Part shown: positions 34,635-43,148 of the stretch, in pieces | How positions within the stretch are numbered: position 1 is the first letter of the stretch | Layout of the letters: every line of letters starts with the position of its first letter | NCBI RefSeq assembly: GCF_007671685.1 | Contig: NZ_VCNL01000002.1 | Location: forward strand, 558,001-622,000 | Direction of reading: 5' to 3' | Length of the DNA stretch: 64,000 nt | Origin: Halorubrum salsamenti | GTDB taxonomy: Archaea; Halobacteriota; Halobacteria; Halobacteriales; Haloferacaceae | Notes under the pieces: generated by a model | Seen by the model: the letters and a program-made list of their open reading frames with translations, nothing else | The model's database searches: none | What the model was told of the DNA's origin: nothing | Made by a program: the position numbers and the translations under genes

Positions 34635-35831
34635 TTAGGCCTCGTAGCCCGCCATATCCATCACGGAGGAGAACTGCTCGGAGTCCGTGACGCTCTCGTA
34701 GACCATTCCGCCGATCATCCCGCCGGGGTAGGCGTTCCCGTTCATCGCGTGGTTCACCTTGTGGCAGTGGAGCGCGTAGACGCCCGGGTCGGCGCCGGCG
34801 GTGAACTCGATCGTCTTGCGCTCGGCGGGGGCGATCGGAATCACGTCCTCGCGGTGCCGGGCGGCCTCGGGGATGACCCCGCCGTCCTTCTCGACGACGG
34901 TGAAGCCGTGGTTGTGGGTGTGCATCGCGTGCGACTCGTAGCCGGCGTTGACGTAGTGGATCCGCACGCGATCGCCCTCCTCGACGATCAAGGGGGAGCC
35001 CTGTTCGGGGTGGAAGGTGTACGGCGCGGAGCGCCCGTCGACCGTGAACGCGTCCGGGTTGCGGTCGCGGTGGCTGAAGTCCACGTCGCCGCCGGCCATC
35101 GAGGCAGAGAGACGGGTGTCCCAGTCTTTGATCGTCATGAACGCCTCCTTGTCGGGGGCCTCGTACCCCTCCGGATCGACGCGGAGGATCCCGTACATCC
35201 CCATATCGAGGTGGTTCTGCGTCTGGTAGTGACAGTGGTAGAGGTGGGTTCCGGGCTGGTTCGCGGTGATCTCGTAGGTGTGCTCCTCGCCCGGCGCGAC
35301 CTGCTGACCGGTCGTCGTCGGGACGCCGTCGTCCATCCAGCTCTTCGAGAGCCCGTGGACGTGGAAGGTGTGCGGGCGGTTGTGCTCGGAGTTGTCGTAG
35401 GTGATCTCCAGCTCGGTCCCCTCCGTGACCCGGAGCAGGGGTCCGGGAACGCTCGGGTCCGTGTCCGGCGTCTGCCACGCCCAGACCTCGGGCAGCTCCC
35501 ACGGGCCGCCGCGCGTGTCCTCGCCGAGCAACTGGTGGCGACACGGGGTCGTGGACATCGTGATCGCCCCGTCCCGCTCGTCGAGGTCGATCGTCGTCCG
35601 CGGGGACGTGTACGGGTGGTCCGTCTCGACGCCCGTGGAGTCGCTCCCGGACCACTCCTCCGCCTGTTCGGCCACCGCTCCGGTGCCGGCCGCGTTCTCA
35701 GCGCCCGCCCCGGCGTCCGCGCGCGGGGCTCCACACCCCGCGATCCCGACGGTTCCGAGCGCCGCGGCCGCCGAGAGGAATCCGCGTCTGGAAGCCGTGC
35801 GCCGCCCGGTGTTGTCGCCGTCTCTCGTCAT
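34635..35831 (-). CDS. Tat-exported two-domain multicopper oxidase (nitrite-reductase-like)
   Basis: The 398-residue product has a twin-arginine signal (SRRGFLSAAAALG) and a lipobox IAGC at about residue 33. Two cupredoxin domains follow. Copper motifs are HTFHVHG near 153, YHCHYQTQNHLDMGMYG near 200, HAMHTHNHG near 305 and LHCHKVNHAMNGNAYPGGM near 355. The paired HxH motifs fit a trinuclear centre. This is laccase-like and not the canonical NirK pattern, which has one type-1 and one type-2 copper. The position beside NO reductase suggests a role in nitrogen-oxide handling, but nitrite reduction is not proven. Confidence 0.75.
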   Translation of the reverse strand: MTRDGDNTGRRTASRRGFLSAAAALGTVGIAGCGAPRADAGAGAENAAGTGAVAEQAEEWSGSDSTGVETDHPYTSPRTTIDLDERDGAITMSTTPCRHQLLGEDTRGGPWELPEVWAWQTPDTDPSVPGPLLRVTEGTELEITYDNSEHNRPHTFHVHGLSKSWMDDGVPTTTGQQVAPGEEHTYEITANQPGTHLYHCHYQTQNHLDMGMYGILRVDPEGYEAPDKEAFMTIKDWDTRLSASMAGGDVDFSHRDRNPDAFTVDGRSAPYTFHPEQGSPLIVEEGDRVRIHYVNAGYESHAMHTHNHGFTVVEKDGGVIPEAARHREDVIPIAPAERKTIEFTAGADPGVYALHCHKVNHAMNGNAYPGGMIGGMVYESVTDSEQFSSVMDMAGYEA

Positions 35832-35834
35832 GCC

Positions 35835-35846
35835 CGAACATGAACG
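35835..35846. promoter_or_regulatory. palindrome-like site at the multicopper oxidase promoter
   Basis: CGAACATGAACG sits inside a 16-base imperfect palindrome (CCCG...CGGG) between the TATA box and the start codon. It resembles the two sites of the norB region but differs in two bases. Its place near the transcription start would suit repression rather than activation. Confidence 0.4.
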
Positions 35847-35853
35847 GGGGGAG

Positions 35854-35861
35854 TATATAAA
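35854..35861 (-). promoter_or_regulatory. TATA box of the multicopper oxidase gene
   Basis: Read on the minus strand this is TTTATATA, centred about 26 bases before the ATG at 35831. It predicts a leaderless message. Confidence 0.65.
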
Positions 35862-35979
35862 CCGGAATCCGGATCCACGGCCCGTGAGAACGCGGTCGGC
35901 GGTCGGTCGGTTTATATACTCGCGGTTCCGGCCGACGACCGCCTTTTATACCCGTGCGGCGCGATCCCCCGAAACGACC

Positions 35980-36564
35980 ATGCGGATCGGCATCGTCTCC
36001 GACACCCACGACGACCTCGACGCCGTCGAGGCGGCCGTAGCGCTGTTCGAACGCGAGGGCGTCGACGCCGTCGTCCACTGCGGTGACTTCGTCGCCCCCT
36101 TTTCAGTGACCCCGTTCGACGTCGGTCAGGGCCCCGACGCCGGCGACGACCCTAAAGCCGACGCCGGCTTCGACTTCTACGCCGTCCGCGGCAACAACGA
36201 CGGGGAGTGGGCGGTCGAGTCGACCGTCGACGCCTTCGGCACGTACCTCGGCGAGGCGGGGACGCTCTCGCTCGGCGCCGGCGACGCTGGCGACGGCGCC
36301 GTCGACGTCGCCGTGACCCACGGCACGAGCGGGGTCGTCGTCGACGCGCTCGTCGACTGCGGCGACTACGACTACGTGTTCCACGGACACACCCACGCGC
36401 ACGGCGTCGAGGACCGCGACGGCACGGTGCGGGTGAACCCCGGCGGACTCCCGATCCCCGTCGACGGCGCGGACGACGCGTTCCGGGTCGCGGTCCTCGA
36501 CACCGACGCCGATGGCGGATCCGCGGACCCCGACGCGGTGACGCACTACGAACTCGACGTGTAG
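35980..36564 (+). CDS. metallophosphoesterase, YfcE/MJ0936 type
   Basis: The 194-residue product has the calcineurin-like motifs: IVSDTHDDLDA (residues 5-15), VVHCGDFVAPF near 32, VRGNNDGE near 68, THG near 107 and the C-terminal FHGHTHAHGV near 131, then VNPGG. It should be a metal-dependent phosphodiesterase of the MJ0936 group. CTTTTATAC about 33 bases upstream is its TATA box. An Asp/Gly-rich insertion follows the second motif. Confidence 0.88.
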   Translation: MRIGIVSDTHDDLDAVEAAVALFEREGVDAVVHCGDFVAPFSVTPFDVGQGPDAGDDPKADAGFDFYAVRGNNDGEWAVESTVDAFGTYLGEAGTLSLGAGDAGDGAVDVAVTHGTSGVVVDALVDCGDYDYVFHGHTHAHGVEDRDGTVRVNPGGLPIPVDGADDAFRVAVLDTDADGGSADPDAVTHYELDV

Positions 36565-36675
36565 GACCCCGGACGATCGAGCCGGGAGGCGAGCGAGCGG
36601 ACCCGACACACGGAACGCACAAACGCGTGTTTGTTCCTCCGTTGACCTTTTGAGGAGTCCACGCGGAGTCTCCGT

Positions 36676-37488
36676 ATGGACAGACGCGCGTTCCTCCTTC
36701 GGGCGGCCGGGTCGGCCGAGGCCTGCGGCGGGCTCGCCGGCTGTGCCGACCTCGTCGATGCCGGCGGCGAGGGAGGGGTCGCGGAGCGTGACCCGCCGGA
36801 GCGCCCCGACGACCTCGGGCCGGAGTCGGTCGCGGAGTACGTCGCCGCGTACGAGGAGGTCCACGCGCACAACCGTCACGCGGCAGCGGGAGCGACCGAG
36901 GTGGCCGTCGACGCCGCCGCGACCTTCGATCACGCCTCCGGTGACGACCACTACGCGACCGCACAGCACGCCGGGTCGGTGTACCACGAGAACGACGAGG
37001 GGACCCGCTCCGTGGGCGACCTGTACGCCGACCCGGTCCCGTACTTAGTGACCCCGGACCGGACTCTGCGGCTGGACGTGCGGCGGCGAGCGGTCGAGAC
37101 CGACGACCGAGGCGACGACGACACCGCCTCCGACGCCGAGCGCGCCTCGCCTCCGCTCGGCGTCCGCCTCCTCAACGTCACCGATGAGGCGCGCGAGCTC
37201 GCGCTGACCGCGACACGGCGGGCGACCGCCGACGGCGACACGGAACCCGACGAGACGGTCGCCGGCTTCGACGTCGCGATCGACCCGGAGACCGCCGTCG
37301 AGGTGCGATCGATCACGGACGTGCGCGGCGGCTACCGCGTCACCGCTCGCATGGAGGACGACGGTGTGACCGGGCAAAGTCGGATCGGGGTCGGACTCCC
37401 GAGCGCGGACCGAGGCCCGAACGTCGACGTGGTGGTCGACGGGGACGGGGTCTCGACGCGGCACCTCCCCTCGTTCGAAGGGATCTGA
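36676..37488 (+). CDS. Tat-type lipoprotein of unknown function
   Basis: The 270-residue product starts MDRRAFLLRAAGS with a twin-arginine, and a lipobox LAGC follows near residue 23. It is acidic throughout. A helical stretch (ESVAEYVAAYEEVHAHNRH) lies near 55-75 and an Asp/Thr/Ser-rich section near 140-150. The rest looks beta-rich. No known domain is recognised; it is probably anchored outside the cell. The histidine kinase gene converges on it. Confidence 0.7.
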   Translation: MDRRAFLLRAAGSAEACGGLAGCADLVDAGGEGGVAERDPPERPDDLGPESVAEYVAAYEEVHAHNRHAAAGATEVAVDAAATFDHASGDDHYATAQHAGSVYHENDEGTRSVGDLYADPVPYLVTPDRTLRLDVRRRAVETDDRGDDDTASDAERASPPLGVRLLNVTDEARELALTATRRATADGDTEPDETVAGFDVAIDPETAVEVRSITDVRGGYRVTARMEDDGVTGQSRIGVGLPSADRGPNVDVVVDGDGVSTRHLPSFEGI

Positions 37489-37514
37489 GTCGGCGGTACG
37501 CAGAGACGACTCCC

Positions 37515-39050
37515 TCAGGCGTCGGAGTCCGCGGGCTCGACCCCGCGGAACTCGAACCGCGCGCCGCCGTTTGCGGCGTCGACGAGGTCGAGGGTCCACC
37601 CGTGCGCGTCGGCCACCTCGGCGACGATCTTCAGGCCGAAGCCGGTCCCTTCCGGGTCGGTCGAGACGCCGGCGTCGAACACCTCGTCGCGGCGGTCGTC
37701 GGGAATTCCGGGGCCGTCGTCTTCGACGTAGAAGCCCTCGCCGTCGGGGAGGGAGCCGACTTCGATCCGCACCGATTCGCCGACGTGAGCGACCGCGTTG
37801 GCGAACAGATTCTCGAGGGCCTGTCGCAGCCGGCTCCGGTCGGCGCGGAGCCGGGTGTCGTCGGCGACGACGAGCTCGGCGGCCGCGGTGTCGACGCCGT
37901 CCCAGCACTCCTCCGCCAACGCCGCGAGCGACACCGCTTCGGTCTCATCGATGGCGGCGCCCTGTCGCGCGAGCGTGAGCATATCCCCCACCAGCGACTC
38001 CATTCGGTCGAGCGAGCGGGCGACGGTGTCGATCTCGGTCAGGTCCTCGTGCTCCTCTCGGAGGCGCTCGCGTATCACTTCGAGATTCCCCGTCGCGACG
38101 TTGAGCGGGCTTCGGAGGTCGTGAGAGACGAGGCTGGCGAACTCCTCCAGCCGGTCGCGCTCGCGGGCGATCTCCCGTTCCCGGACCCGGAGCTGACGCT
38201 CCCGCTCGATCCGAACGAACACCATCGTGACGGTGGCGGCCCAGAGGCGCGCGACGGCGAGGTCGGACTCGTCGAACGCGTTCCGCTCCGTGGCCCCGAT
38301 GTTGATGACCCCGTACCGGCCGAGGGGGAGGATCAGTTCGCTCCGGATCGGTGAGTCCGGGTTGTGGCGCTCCGGTTCGGCGTGCGTGTCCGCCACGTAG
38401 GCCGGGTCGCCGGAGTCGAACACCCTCCACGAGATGCTAGACGAGCCGGGACCGAAGGTCGGGTGGTCGCCGACGGTCTCGTCGGCCGCGTCGGTCCAGA
38501 CGACGGGATCGAGTACGCCGCGGTCCTCGTCGTACAGCCAGATCGCCGCGATCGGGTGGCCGAGGACCTCCTCGACGTACTCGACCGCCGCCTCCGCGGC
38601 GAACTCCCGATCGGTCGTCTTCAGCAGGTCCTGCGTCGCCTCGTGGAGCGCCTCCAGCGTCCGCGTCCGGCGGTGGAGATCGGCCTGCTGAGCGCGCTCC
38701 TCCTTGACGTCGACGATCGTGGCGACGAGGTACGTCTCGCCGTCGTGGTCGAACGGACCGAGGCTGAGCGTCACGGGCACCTCGCTCCCGTCCGCGCGCC
38801 GCGCGTGCAGGTCCAAGCTCGCCGCCATCGAGCACGGCTTGGGGTCGACGACGTAGCGGTGAAGCTCCTCGCCCGCCGCGCCACCGCTGGGGTCGTACAG
38901 CAGCGCTTCGAAGTCGGTCCCTTCGATCTCGGCCGGGGCGTACCCGAGGACGGCCTCGACCCGCTCGTTGCCGGCCCGGACGACACCGTCACCGTCGACG
39001 ATCACGACCGCGTCCGGAATGCCGTCGAGAGCCTCCGGGAATCGATCCAT
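37515..39050 (-). CDS. PAS-GAF sensor histidine kinase
   Basis: The 511-residue protein has a PAS domain (about 5-125, with DAVVIVDGDGVVRAGNERVEAVLGY) and a GAF domain (about 140-285). A HisKA dimerisation helix carries the phosphoaccepting His in ASLVSHDLRSPLNV near 320. An HATPase domain has ENLFANAVAHV, VEDDGPGIPDD and GTGFGLKIV motifs. No membrane helix is present, so it senses a cytoplasmic signal. It starts two bases after the stop of the DUF5806 gene and is cotranscribed with it. Confidence 0.9.
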   Translation of the reverse strand: MDRFPEALDGIPDAVVIVDGDGVVRAGNERVEAVLGYAPAEIEGTDFEALLYDPSGGAAGEELHRYVVDPKPCSMAASLDLHARRADGSEVPVTLSLGPFDHDGETYLVATIVDVKEERAQQADLHRRTRTLEALHEATQDLLKTTDREFAAEAAVEYVEEVLGHPIAAIWLYDEDRGVLDPVVWTDAADETVGDHPTFGPGSSSISWRVFDSGDPAYVADTHAEPERHNPDSPIRSELILPLGRYGVINIGATERNAFDESDLAVARLWAATVTMVFVRIERERQLRVREREIARERDRLEEFASLVSHDLRSPLNVATGNLEVIRERLREEHEDLTEIDTVARSLDRMESLVGDMLTLARQGAAIDETEAVSLAALAEECWDGVDTAAAELVVADDTRLRADRSRLRQALENLFANAVAHVGESVRIEVGSLPDGEGFYVEDDGPGIPDDRRDEVFDAGVSTDPEGTGFGLKIVAEVADAHGWTLDLVDAANGGARFEFRGVEPADSDA

Positions 39051-39052
39051 CG

Positions 39053-39778
39053 CTACTCCTCTGTCGGCTCGTGAACGTGCCCGCACTCGGGACACCGGAC
39101 CTCCTCGCCTCGGAGGTCGGCCGAGGAGGCGCGCACCTCGCGCATCACCTCGCTGATCCGGTCCTCCGCCTCAAGCTCGTCAGCGACGGCGAGGTCGACG
39201 CCCTCGACCTCCAGCAGGAACTTGGCGACCTCCGTCACCTCGTACATCATCTCGTCTAAGTCCTCCGCGGTGAAGAAGCCGGACATCGCGCCGTAGAGGA
39301 ACGTCGCCCCGGCCTTCGTCACCTTCTCCTCGAAGGAGTACCGCGCCTGATTGACCGCCTGCGGCGTGTACGTGTCGGTCATGAAGGGGACCAGCTCGGG
39401 GAGGTTCTCGCCGATCTTCGTCATCTCGACGCCGGTCTCGGTGCGGAAGTCGGCACAGAGCCGCGCGATCGCCCACTCCCGGGCCGTGATGTACGTCCGG
39501 TCGCGGAGGAACTCGTTGACGCGCTCGTAGCGCGCCCCGTCCATCTTCTTGAACCGCTCGTACTTGCGGACCTCCGGCGGTACGTCGCCGTCGGTCTCGT
39601 CGGCCGTCGCGTTCGTCCCCTGTTCGTCGGACGATACCTCCCGGGCCGTCTCGTCGCTCGACCGGGGATCCGACGCGCCGTCCCCGTCTGCGTCACCGGC
39701 CTCCGGAGGGGATCGGTCCGCGGCGGACTCGTCGGTTCCGTCGGCCGAGTCGGCCGCGGGACCGGTGTGATCGCTCAT
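39053..39778 (-). CDS. DUF5806 family protein
   Basis: The 241-residue product has an acidic disordered N-terminus of about 65 residues. The conserved domain follows, with PPEVRKYERFKKMDGARYERVNEFLRDRTYITAREWAIARLC-like content in several shorter blocks. It ends with a CPECGHVHEP zinc-ribbon half near the C-terminus. I recognise this as haloarchaeal DUF5806, function unknown. ACACTTTTGCC about 26 bases upstream fits a leaderless start at 39778. It is cotranscribed with the histidine kinase. Confidence 0.75.
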   Translation of the reverse strand: MSDHTGPAADSADGTDESAADRSPPEAGDADGDGASDPRSSDETAREVSSDEQGTNATADETDGDVPPEVRKYERFKKMDGARYERVNEFLRDRTYITAREWAIARLCADFRTETGVEMTKIGENLPELVPFMTDTYTPQAVNQARYSFEEKVTKAGATFLYGAMSGFFTAEDLDEMMYEVTEVAKFLLEVEGVDLAVADELEAEDRISEVMREVRASSADLRGEEVRCPECGHVHEPTEE

Positions 39779-39993
39779 ACGTCTGAAACTCCGCGGGCGG
39801 GCAAAAGTGTTGTCGGTGGTCGCTGCGGTCGCGTCCGGGACCAGTACGCCGTCGTCGAACGCGGCCGGGATCGAGTCGTCCATTCGTCGGCGGAGGACCG
39901 TACGACGGAGCGAACGCGGCCGGCCTCACGATCGGTCGACGCGGAGACGGCCCGACCGCCGACCCGAACACCGTCGGGCGTCCCGGAGATCCA

Positions 39994-40001
39994 TTTTTAT
40001 A
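39994..40001 (+). promoter_or_regulatory. TATA box of the stress protein-acetyltransferase operon
   Basis: TTTTTATA lies 26 bases before the ATG at 40024 and predicts a leaderless message. Confidence 0.65.
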
Positions 40002-40023
40002 TCGTCGCGTGGAGGGATGCCAC

Positions 40024-40392
40024 ATGAAGGTGCTTTGCGGGATCGGCGGCAGCGACGACTCGTTCCGCGCGCTCGACCGGACCGTCGAGCGGGCGGCGGT
40101 CGCGAACGACGACCTCACGGTCGCGGTGGTCGAGAACCCGGACTCGTCGATCGACCCGAACGAGATCGTGAGGCGTGCCGAGTCGGCGGTCGAGGAGGCG
40201 GGGATCGACGCCGAGGTCCGGTTGGTTGATGGCGATCCGGGGAGCCGGCTCGTGGAGATCGCGGAGACGGAGGAGTTCGAGGAGATCGTCCTCGGCGGCG
40301 GACACACGAGCCCGATGGGGAAGATCACGATCGGGTCGATCGCCGAGTTCGTACTGTTGAACGCCAAAACGTCCGTCACGCTGGTCAGATGA
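40024..40392 (+). CDS. UspA-like universal stress protein
   Basis: The 122-residue product is a single small USP domain starting MKVLCGIGGSDDSFRALDR. Its C-terminal part, VLGGGHTSPMGKITIGSIAEFVLLN, departs from the G2xG9xG(S/T) ATP motif in detail but keeps its glycines. It probably binds a nucleotide weakly or not at all. It overlaps the following GNAT gene by four bases (ATGA). Confidence 0.82.
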   Translation: MKVLCGIGGSDDSFRALDRTVERAAVANDDLTVAVVENPDSSIDPNEIVRRAESAVEEAGIDAEVRLVDGDPGSRLVEIAETEEFEEIVLGGGHTSPMGKITIGSIAEFVLLNAKTSVTLVR

Positions 40393-40967
40393 GCGATCGA
40401 GGATACCCCGAGGCGGTGGCCGACGAGTTCCTCGCTCCTCCCACCGAGTTCACGGATCGGGAGGGGCGAACCGTCGAGATCCGTCCCTACGAGGGCACCG
40501 AGGAGGGGTACGAGGCGCTCGTCGAGATGTACGACGACTTCGATCCGTCCGACCGCGCGCAGGGGATTCCGCCGGGCGGCGAAGAGCGGATCCGCGAGTG
40601 GTTAGACGCGATCCTCGACGACGACTGCCGCAACGTGATCGCGTGGTGCGGCGACGAGGTCGCCGGACACGCGACGCTGGTGCCCGACGGCGACGCCTAC
40701 GAGTTAGCGATATTCGTCCATCAGGAGTACCAGCGCGCCGGCATCGGCACGCACCTGATCCGCGGGCTGCTCGGCCACGGACAGGCCGAAGGGGTTCAGA
40801 AGGTGTGGCTCACCGTCGAGCGCTGGAACCGCGCGGCCGTCTCGCTGTACAAGAAAATCGGGTTCGAGACCTCCAACGCCGAGAGCTTCGAACTGGAGAT
40901 GGGGCTCCGGCTGAATCCGGATGCGGATTCGGAGGCCGCCTCGGACGAGAACGAGGGGGACGAATAG
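40389..40967 (+). CDS. GNAT family N-acetyltransferase
   Basis: The 192-residue product has the acetyl-CoA binding motif A in [23 protein letters not shown] near 116-138 (Q/RxxGxG/A) and motif B in [15 protein letters not shown] near 150. It would acetylate an amine of a protein or small molecule; the target is unknown. It is coupled to the stress protein gene by overlap. The tail is acidic. Confidence 0.88.
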   Translation: MSDRGYPEAVADEFLAPPTEFTDREGRTVEIRPYEGTEEGYEALVEMYDDFDPSDRAQGIPPGGEERIREWLDAILDDDCRNVIAWCGDEVAGHATLVPDGDAYELAIFVHQEYQRAGIGTHLIRGLLGHGQAEGVQKVWLTVERWNRAAVSLYKKIGFETSNAESFELEMGLRLNPDADSEAASDENEGDE

Positions 40968-41100
40968 GGGTACAGGAGTCGTCCGCGGCGTTGCCGGGAG
41001 TCTGCGCGGCGGTACGGGGAGTCCGCGCGGCGGTACGGGGAATCGCGTAGCGTTGGCCGGGATCTTCAAGCCTTTACGTGCGGCGGGCGAGCGCTCCGGT

Positions 41101-41724
41101 ATGAGTCATCGGATCCTTCTGTTAGGGGCGCCGGGCGCCGGAAAGGGCACGCAGAGCGCGAAGCTCGCCGAGGAGTACGGCGTCGAGCACGTCACCACCG
41201 GCGACGCGCTCCGCGCGAACAAGGACATGGAGACCGAGTACGGCACGCCGCGCTCGTTCATGGAGGCCGGCGAACTCGTCCCGGACCCGGTCGTCAACGA
41301 GATCGTCGAGGCCGCGCTGGCGGACGCCGACGGCTTCGTGCTCGACGGCTACCCGCGCAACCTCGACCAGGCGGAGTACCTCTCGGAGATCACCGACCTC
41401 GACGCCGTGATCTACCTCGCCGTCGACGCGGAGGTGCTCGTCGACCGACTCACCGGTCGTCGGGTCTGCGACGACTGCGGCGCGAACTTCCACGTCGACT
41501 TCCAGCCGCCCGAGGAGCCGGGGGTCTGCGACGAGTGCGGCGGCGAGCTGATCCAGCGCGACGACGACACCGAGGAGACCGCCCGCGAACGGCTCGACGT
41601 GTTCTACGAGAACACCGAGCCCGTCATCGAGCACTTCCGCGACGAGGGCGACCTCGTCGAGGTCGACGGCGAGGCGACCCCCGACGAGGTCTTCGAGCGT
41701 ATCAGCGACGTTCTCGACGAGTAG
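41101..41724 (+). CDS. adk: adenylate kinase
   Basis: The 207-residue product begins with the P-loop [14 protein letters not shown]. It has the NMP-binding TTGDALRAN near residue 33, the [16 protein letters not shown] signature near 80, and a lid with two CxxC pairs (CDDCGANF and CDECGGEL) that bind zinc. It interconverts ATP, ADP and AMP. CTTTACG centred 26 bases upstream indicates a leaderless message. The gene precedes the DUF106 gene on the same strand. Confidence 0.94.
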   Translation: MSHRILLLGAPGAGKGTQSAKLAEEYGVEHVTTGDALRANKDMETEYGTPRSFMEAGELVPDPVVNEIVEAALADADGFVLDGYPRNLDQAEYLSEITDLDAVIYLAVDAEVLVDRLTGRRVCDDCGANFHVDFQPPEEPGVCDECGGELIQRDDDTEETARERLDVFYENTEPVIEHFRDEGDLVEVDGEATPDEVFERISDVLDE

Positions 41725-41834
41725 GGGTCGAACGGTCGCTACCGGGTCGGGTCGTCGCGACCGAGATCGCGCCGGCGACCGGGTCGCCGGCGATCCTGCA
41801 AGGTTCTTAACCGTCCGCCGACAACCGGGCGGTA

Positions 41835-42743
41835 ATGAGCAAGGTCGAACGGAGAGTCCGCTCGCTGGTCAGCGGGGACGGCGAGATGCGAGACGCGGTC
41901 GAGGTCGTCCTCGATAACGCCACTGACGGCGAGGTCCAGTGGGTCGACGTCCGCGATGAGATCACGAGCGGGCAGTGGGGCCGGCTCATCGAGAAGGAGA
42001 TCCTCGTCGACGGCGACACCGGCTTCGCGCTGGCGGACCGCGACGCCATCGAGGAGGGGCTGGAGGACGACGACGACCCGACCGGCAGCGACGTCGACAC
42101 GCCCGAGACGACCACTTGGACCAAGTGGGACAAGATCGCCGCGGTCGCGACGCTGGGCGCGTTCGTCGGCTACGCCGTCAACCCGGTCCGCAACGCGATC
42201 GCCGGCGCCTTCGACGTCGTGTTGGGACCGCTCCTCAACCTCGTTCCCTTCTACGTCGTGGTCATGGTGATCGCGCTCGCGACGGGGCTGTACTCGACGC
42301 TGCTGCGCGCGGGGCTCATGGACATGGAGAAGATGAGCGCGTACCAGGACCGGATGAAGGACATCCAGGACCGCCGGAAGGAGGCCAAGGAGCGCGACGA
42401 CCAGGAGGCGCTCGACGCCATCCAAGAGGAGCAGATGGACGCGATGGGCGACCAGCTCGGCATGTTCAAAGAGCAGTTCCGCCCGATGGTGTGGATCATG
42501 TTCCTCACGATCCCGGCGTTCCTGTGGATGTTCTGGGTGATCGGCTACCGCGGTTCCACCGCCGCGTACCCCGACATCGCCGCACAGGAGCTCGTGGTCC
42601 CGCTCGCCGGCACCGTCACGTGGGACACGGGGATCGTCGGCCCGATCCAGATGTGGATCGTCTGGTACTTCCTGTGCTCGATGGCGTTCACCCAGCTCGT
42701 CCAGAAGAGCCTCAACATCGAGATGTCGCCGTCGACGTCGTAA
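41835..42743 (+). CDS. YidC/Oxa1-like membrane insertase (DUF106/Ylp1)
   Basis: The 302-residue protein has a soluble N-terminal domain of about 95 residues. The DUF106 membrane core follows, with hydrophobic segments near 105-125, 135-160, 222-240 and 270-290. A charged helical hairpin lies between helices 2 and 3, rich in Lys, Asp, Gln and Met. Archaeal DUF106 proteins resemble YidC, Get1 and EMC3 and help insert membrane proteins. TTCTTAAC about 28 bases upstream implies a leaderless message. The order after adk matches the ribosomal-protein neighbourhood of other archaea. Confidence 0.85.
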   Translation: MSKVERRVRSLVSGDGEMRDAVEVVLDNATDGEVQWVDVRDEITSGQWGRLIEKEILVDGDTGFALADRDAIEEGLEDDDDPTGSDVDTPETTTWTKWDKIAAVATLGAFVGYAVNPVRNAIAGAFDVVLGPLLNLVPFYVVVMVIALATGLYSTLLRAGLMDMEKMSAYQDRMKDIQDRRKEAKERDDQEALDAIQEEQMDAMGDQLGMFKEQFRPMVWIMFLTIPAFLWMFWVIGYRGSTAAYPDIAAQELVVPLAGTVTWDTGIVGPIQMWIVWYFLCSMAFTQLVQKSLNIEMSPSTS

Positions 42744-42847
42744 GGCGCGCTCGAACCTCGTTCGACCGTTTTTCTCGCAGTCCGATGCGTCGGTACAGTG
42801 AAAACTGGTTGATGCCGGGAGTAGGTATATCGGTGCGGTTGATTGGT

Positions 42848-43090
42848 CGTTTATAAGTCGGGTCGCGGTGTTGCCGTCGGCTGTTTATAAGTGGTCGACG
42901 ACGTTGCGGTGAACGCATCCAAAGCCCCAGCCTCGTCGGCCGGCCTCCGCTTCGCTCCGGCCGCCCGACTCCAGCGCGGGATCGAAGGTCCCACTGGCAG
43001 CCGGCGCGCAGCGCCGGCGACCTCGCGCGTGCGACTCGCGCCCTGCGGGCGCTCGTCGGCACGCGCCACCGTCGTTCATTTATAAGCGAG
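42848..43090. repeat. repeat element, copy C (reverse orientation)
   Basis: On the minus strand this reads TTATAAAT (43078-43086), then the same order of conserved blocks and hairpins as copy A: GAGGTCGCCGGCG, CCGGCTGCCAG, GGAGCGAAGCGGAGG and GACGAGGCTGGGGCTTTGGA. The second module of copy A (9589-9737) is absent. The far side has two tandem TTTATAAGT units 34 bases apart (42850-42890). The 405-base gap between the DUF106 and Vms1 genes contains this element and little else. Confidence 0.65.
42918..43066 (-). ncRNA. candidate structured RNA from repeat copy C
   Basis: From the TATA at 43078-43086, transcription would begin near 43060. Hairpins are 43025-43066 (outer arms with inner 43038-43043/43047-43052), 43000-43018, a weaker one near 42974-42992 and a long stem at 42935-42969. 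Compared with copy A, most base pairs are kept by changes on both sides. Expression is inferred only. Confidence 0.4.
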
Positions 43091-43148
43091 TGCGTTAGGG
43101 AGCAGCTACAGACGCACCTTTTAGGTCGCGGGGGGTCGGCGTTCGGGT

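Noticed and set aside
34635..35831. Canonical copper nitrite reductase NirK
   Set aside because: The copper motifs (HxH pairs, HCHxxxH) do not match the NirK pattern; a laccase-like two-domain enzyme fits better.
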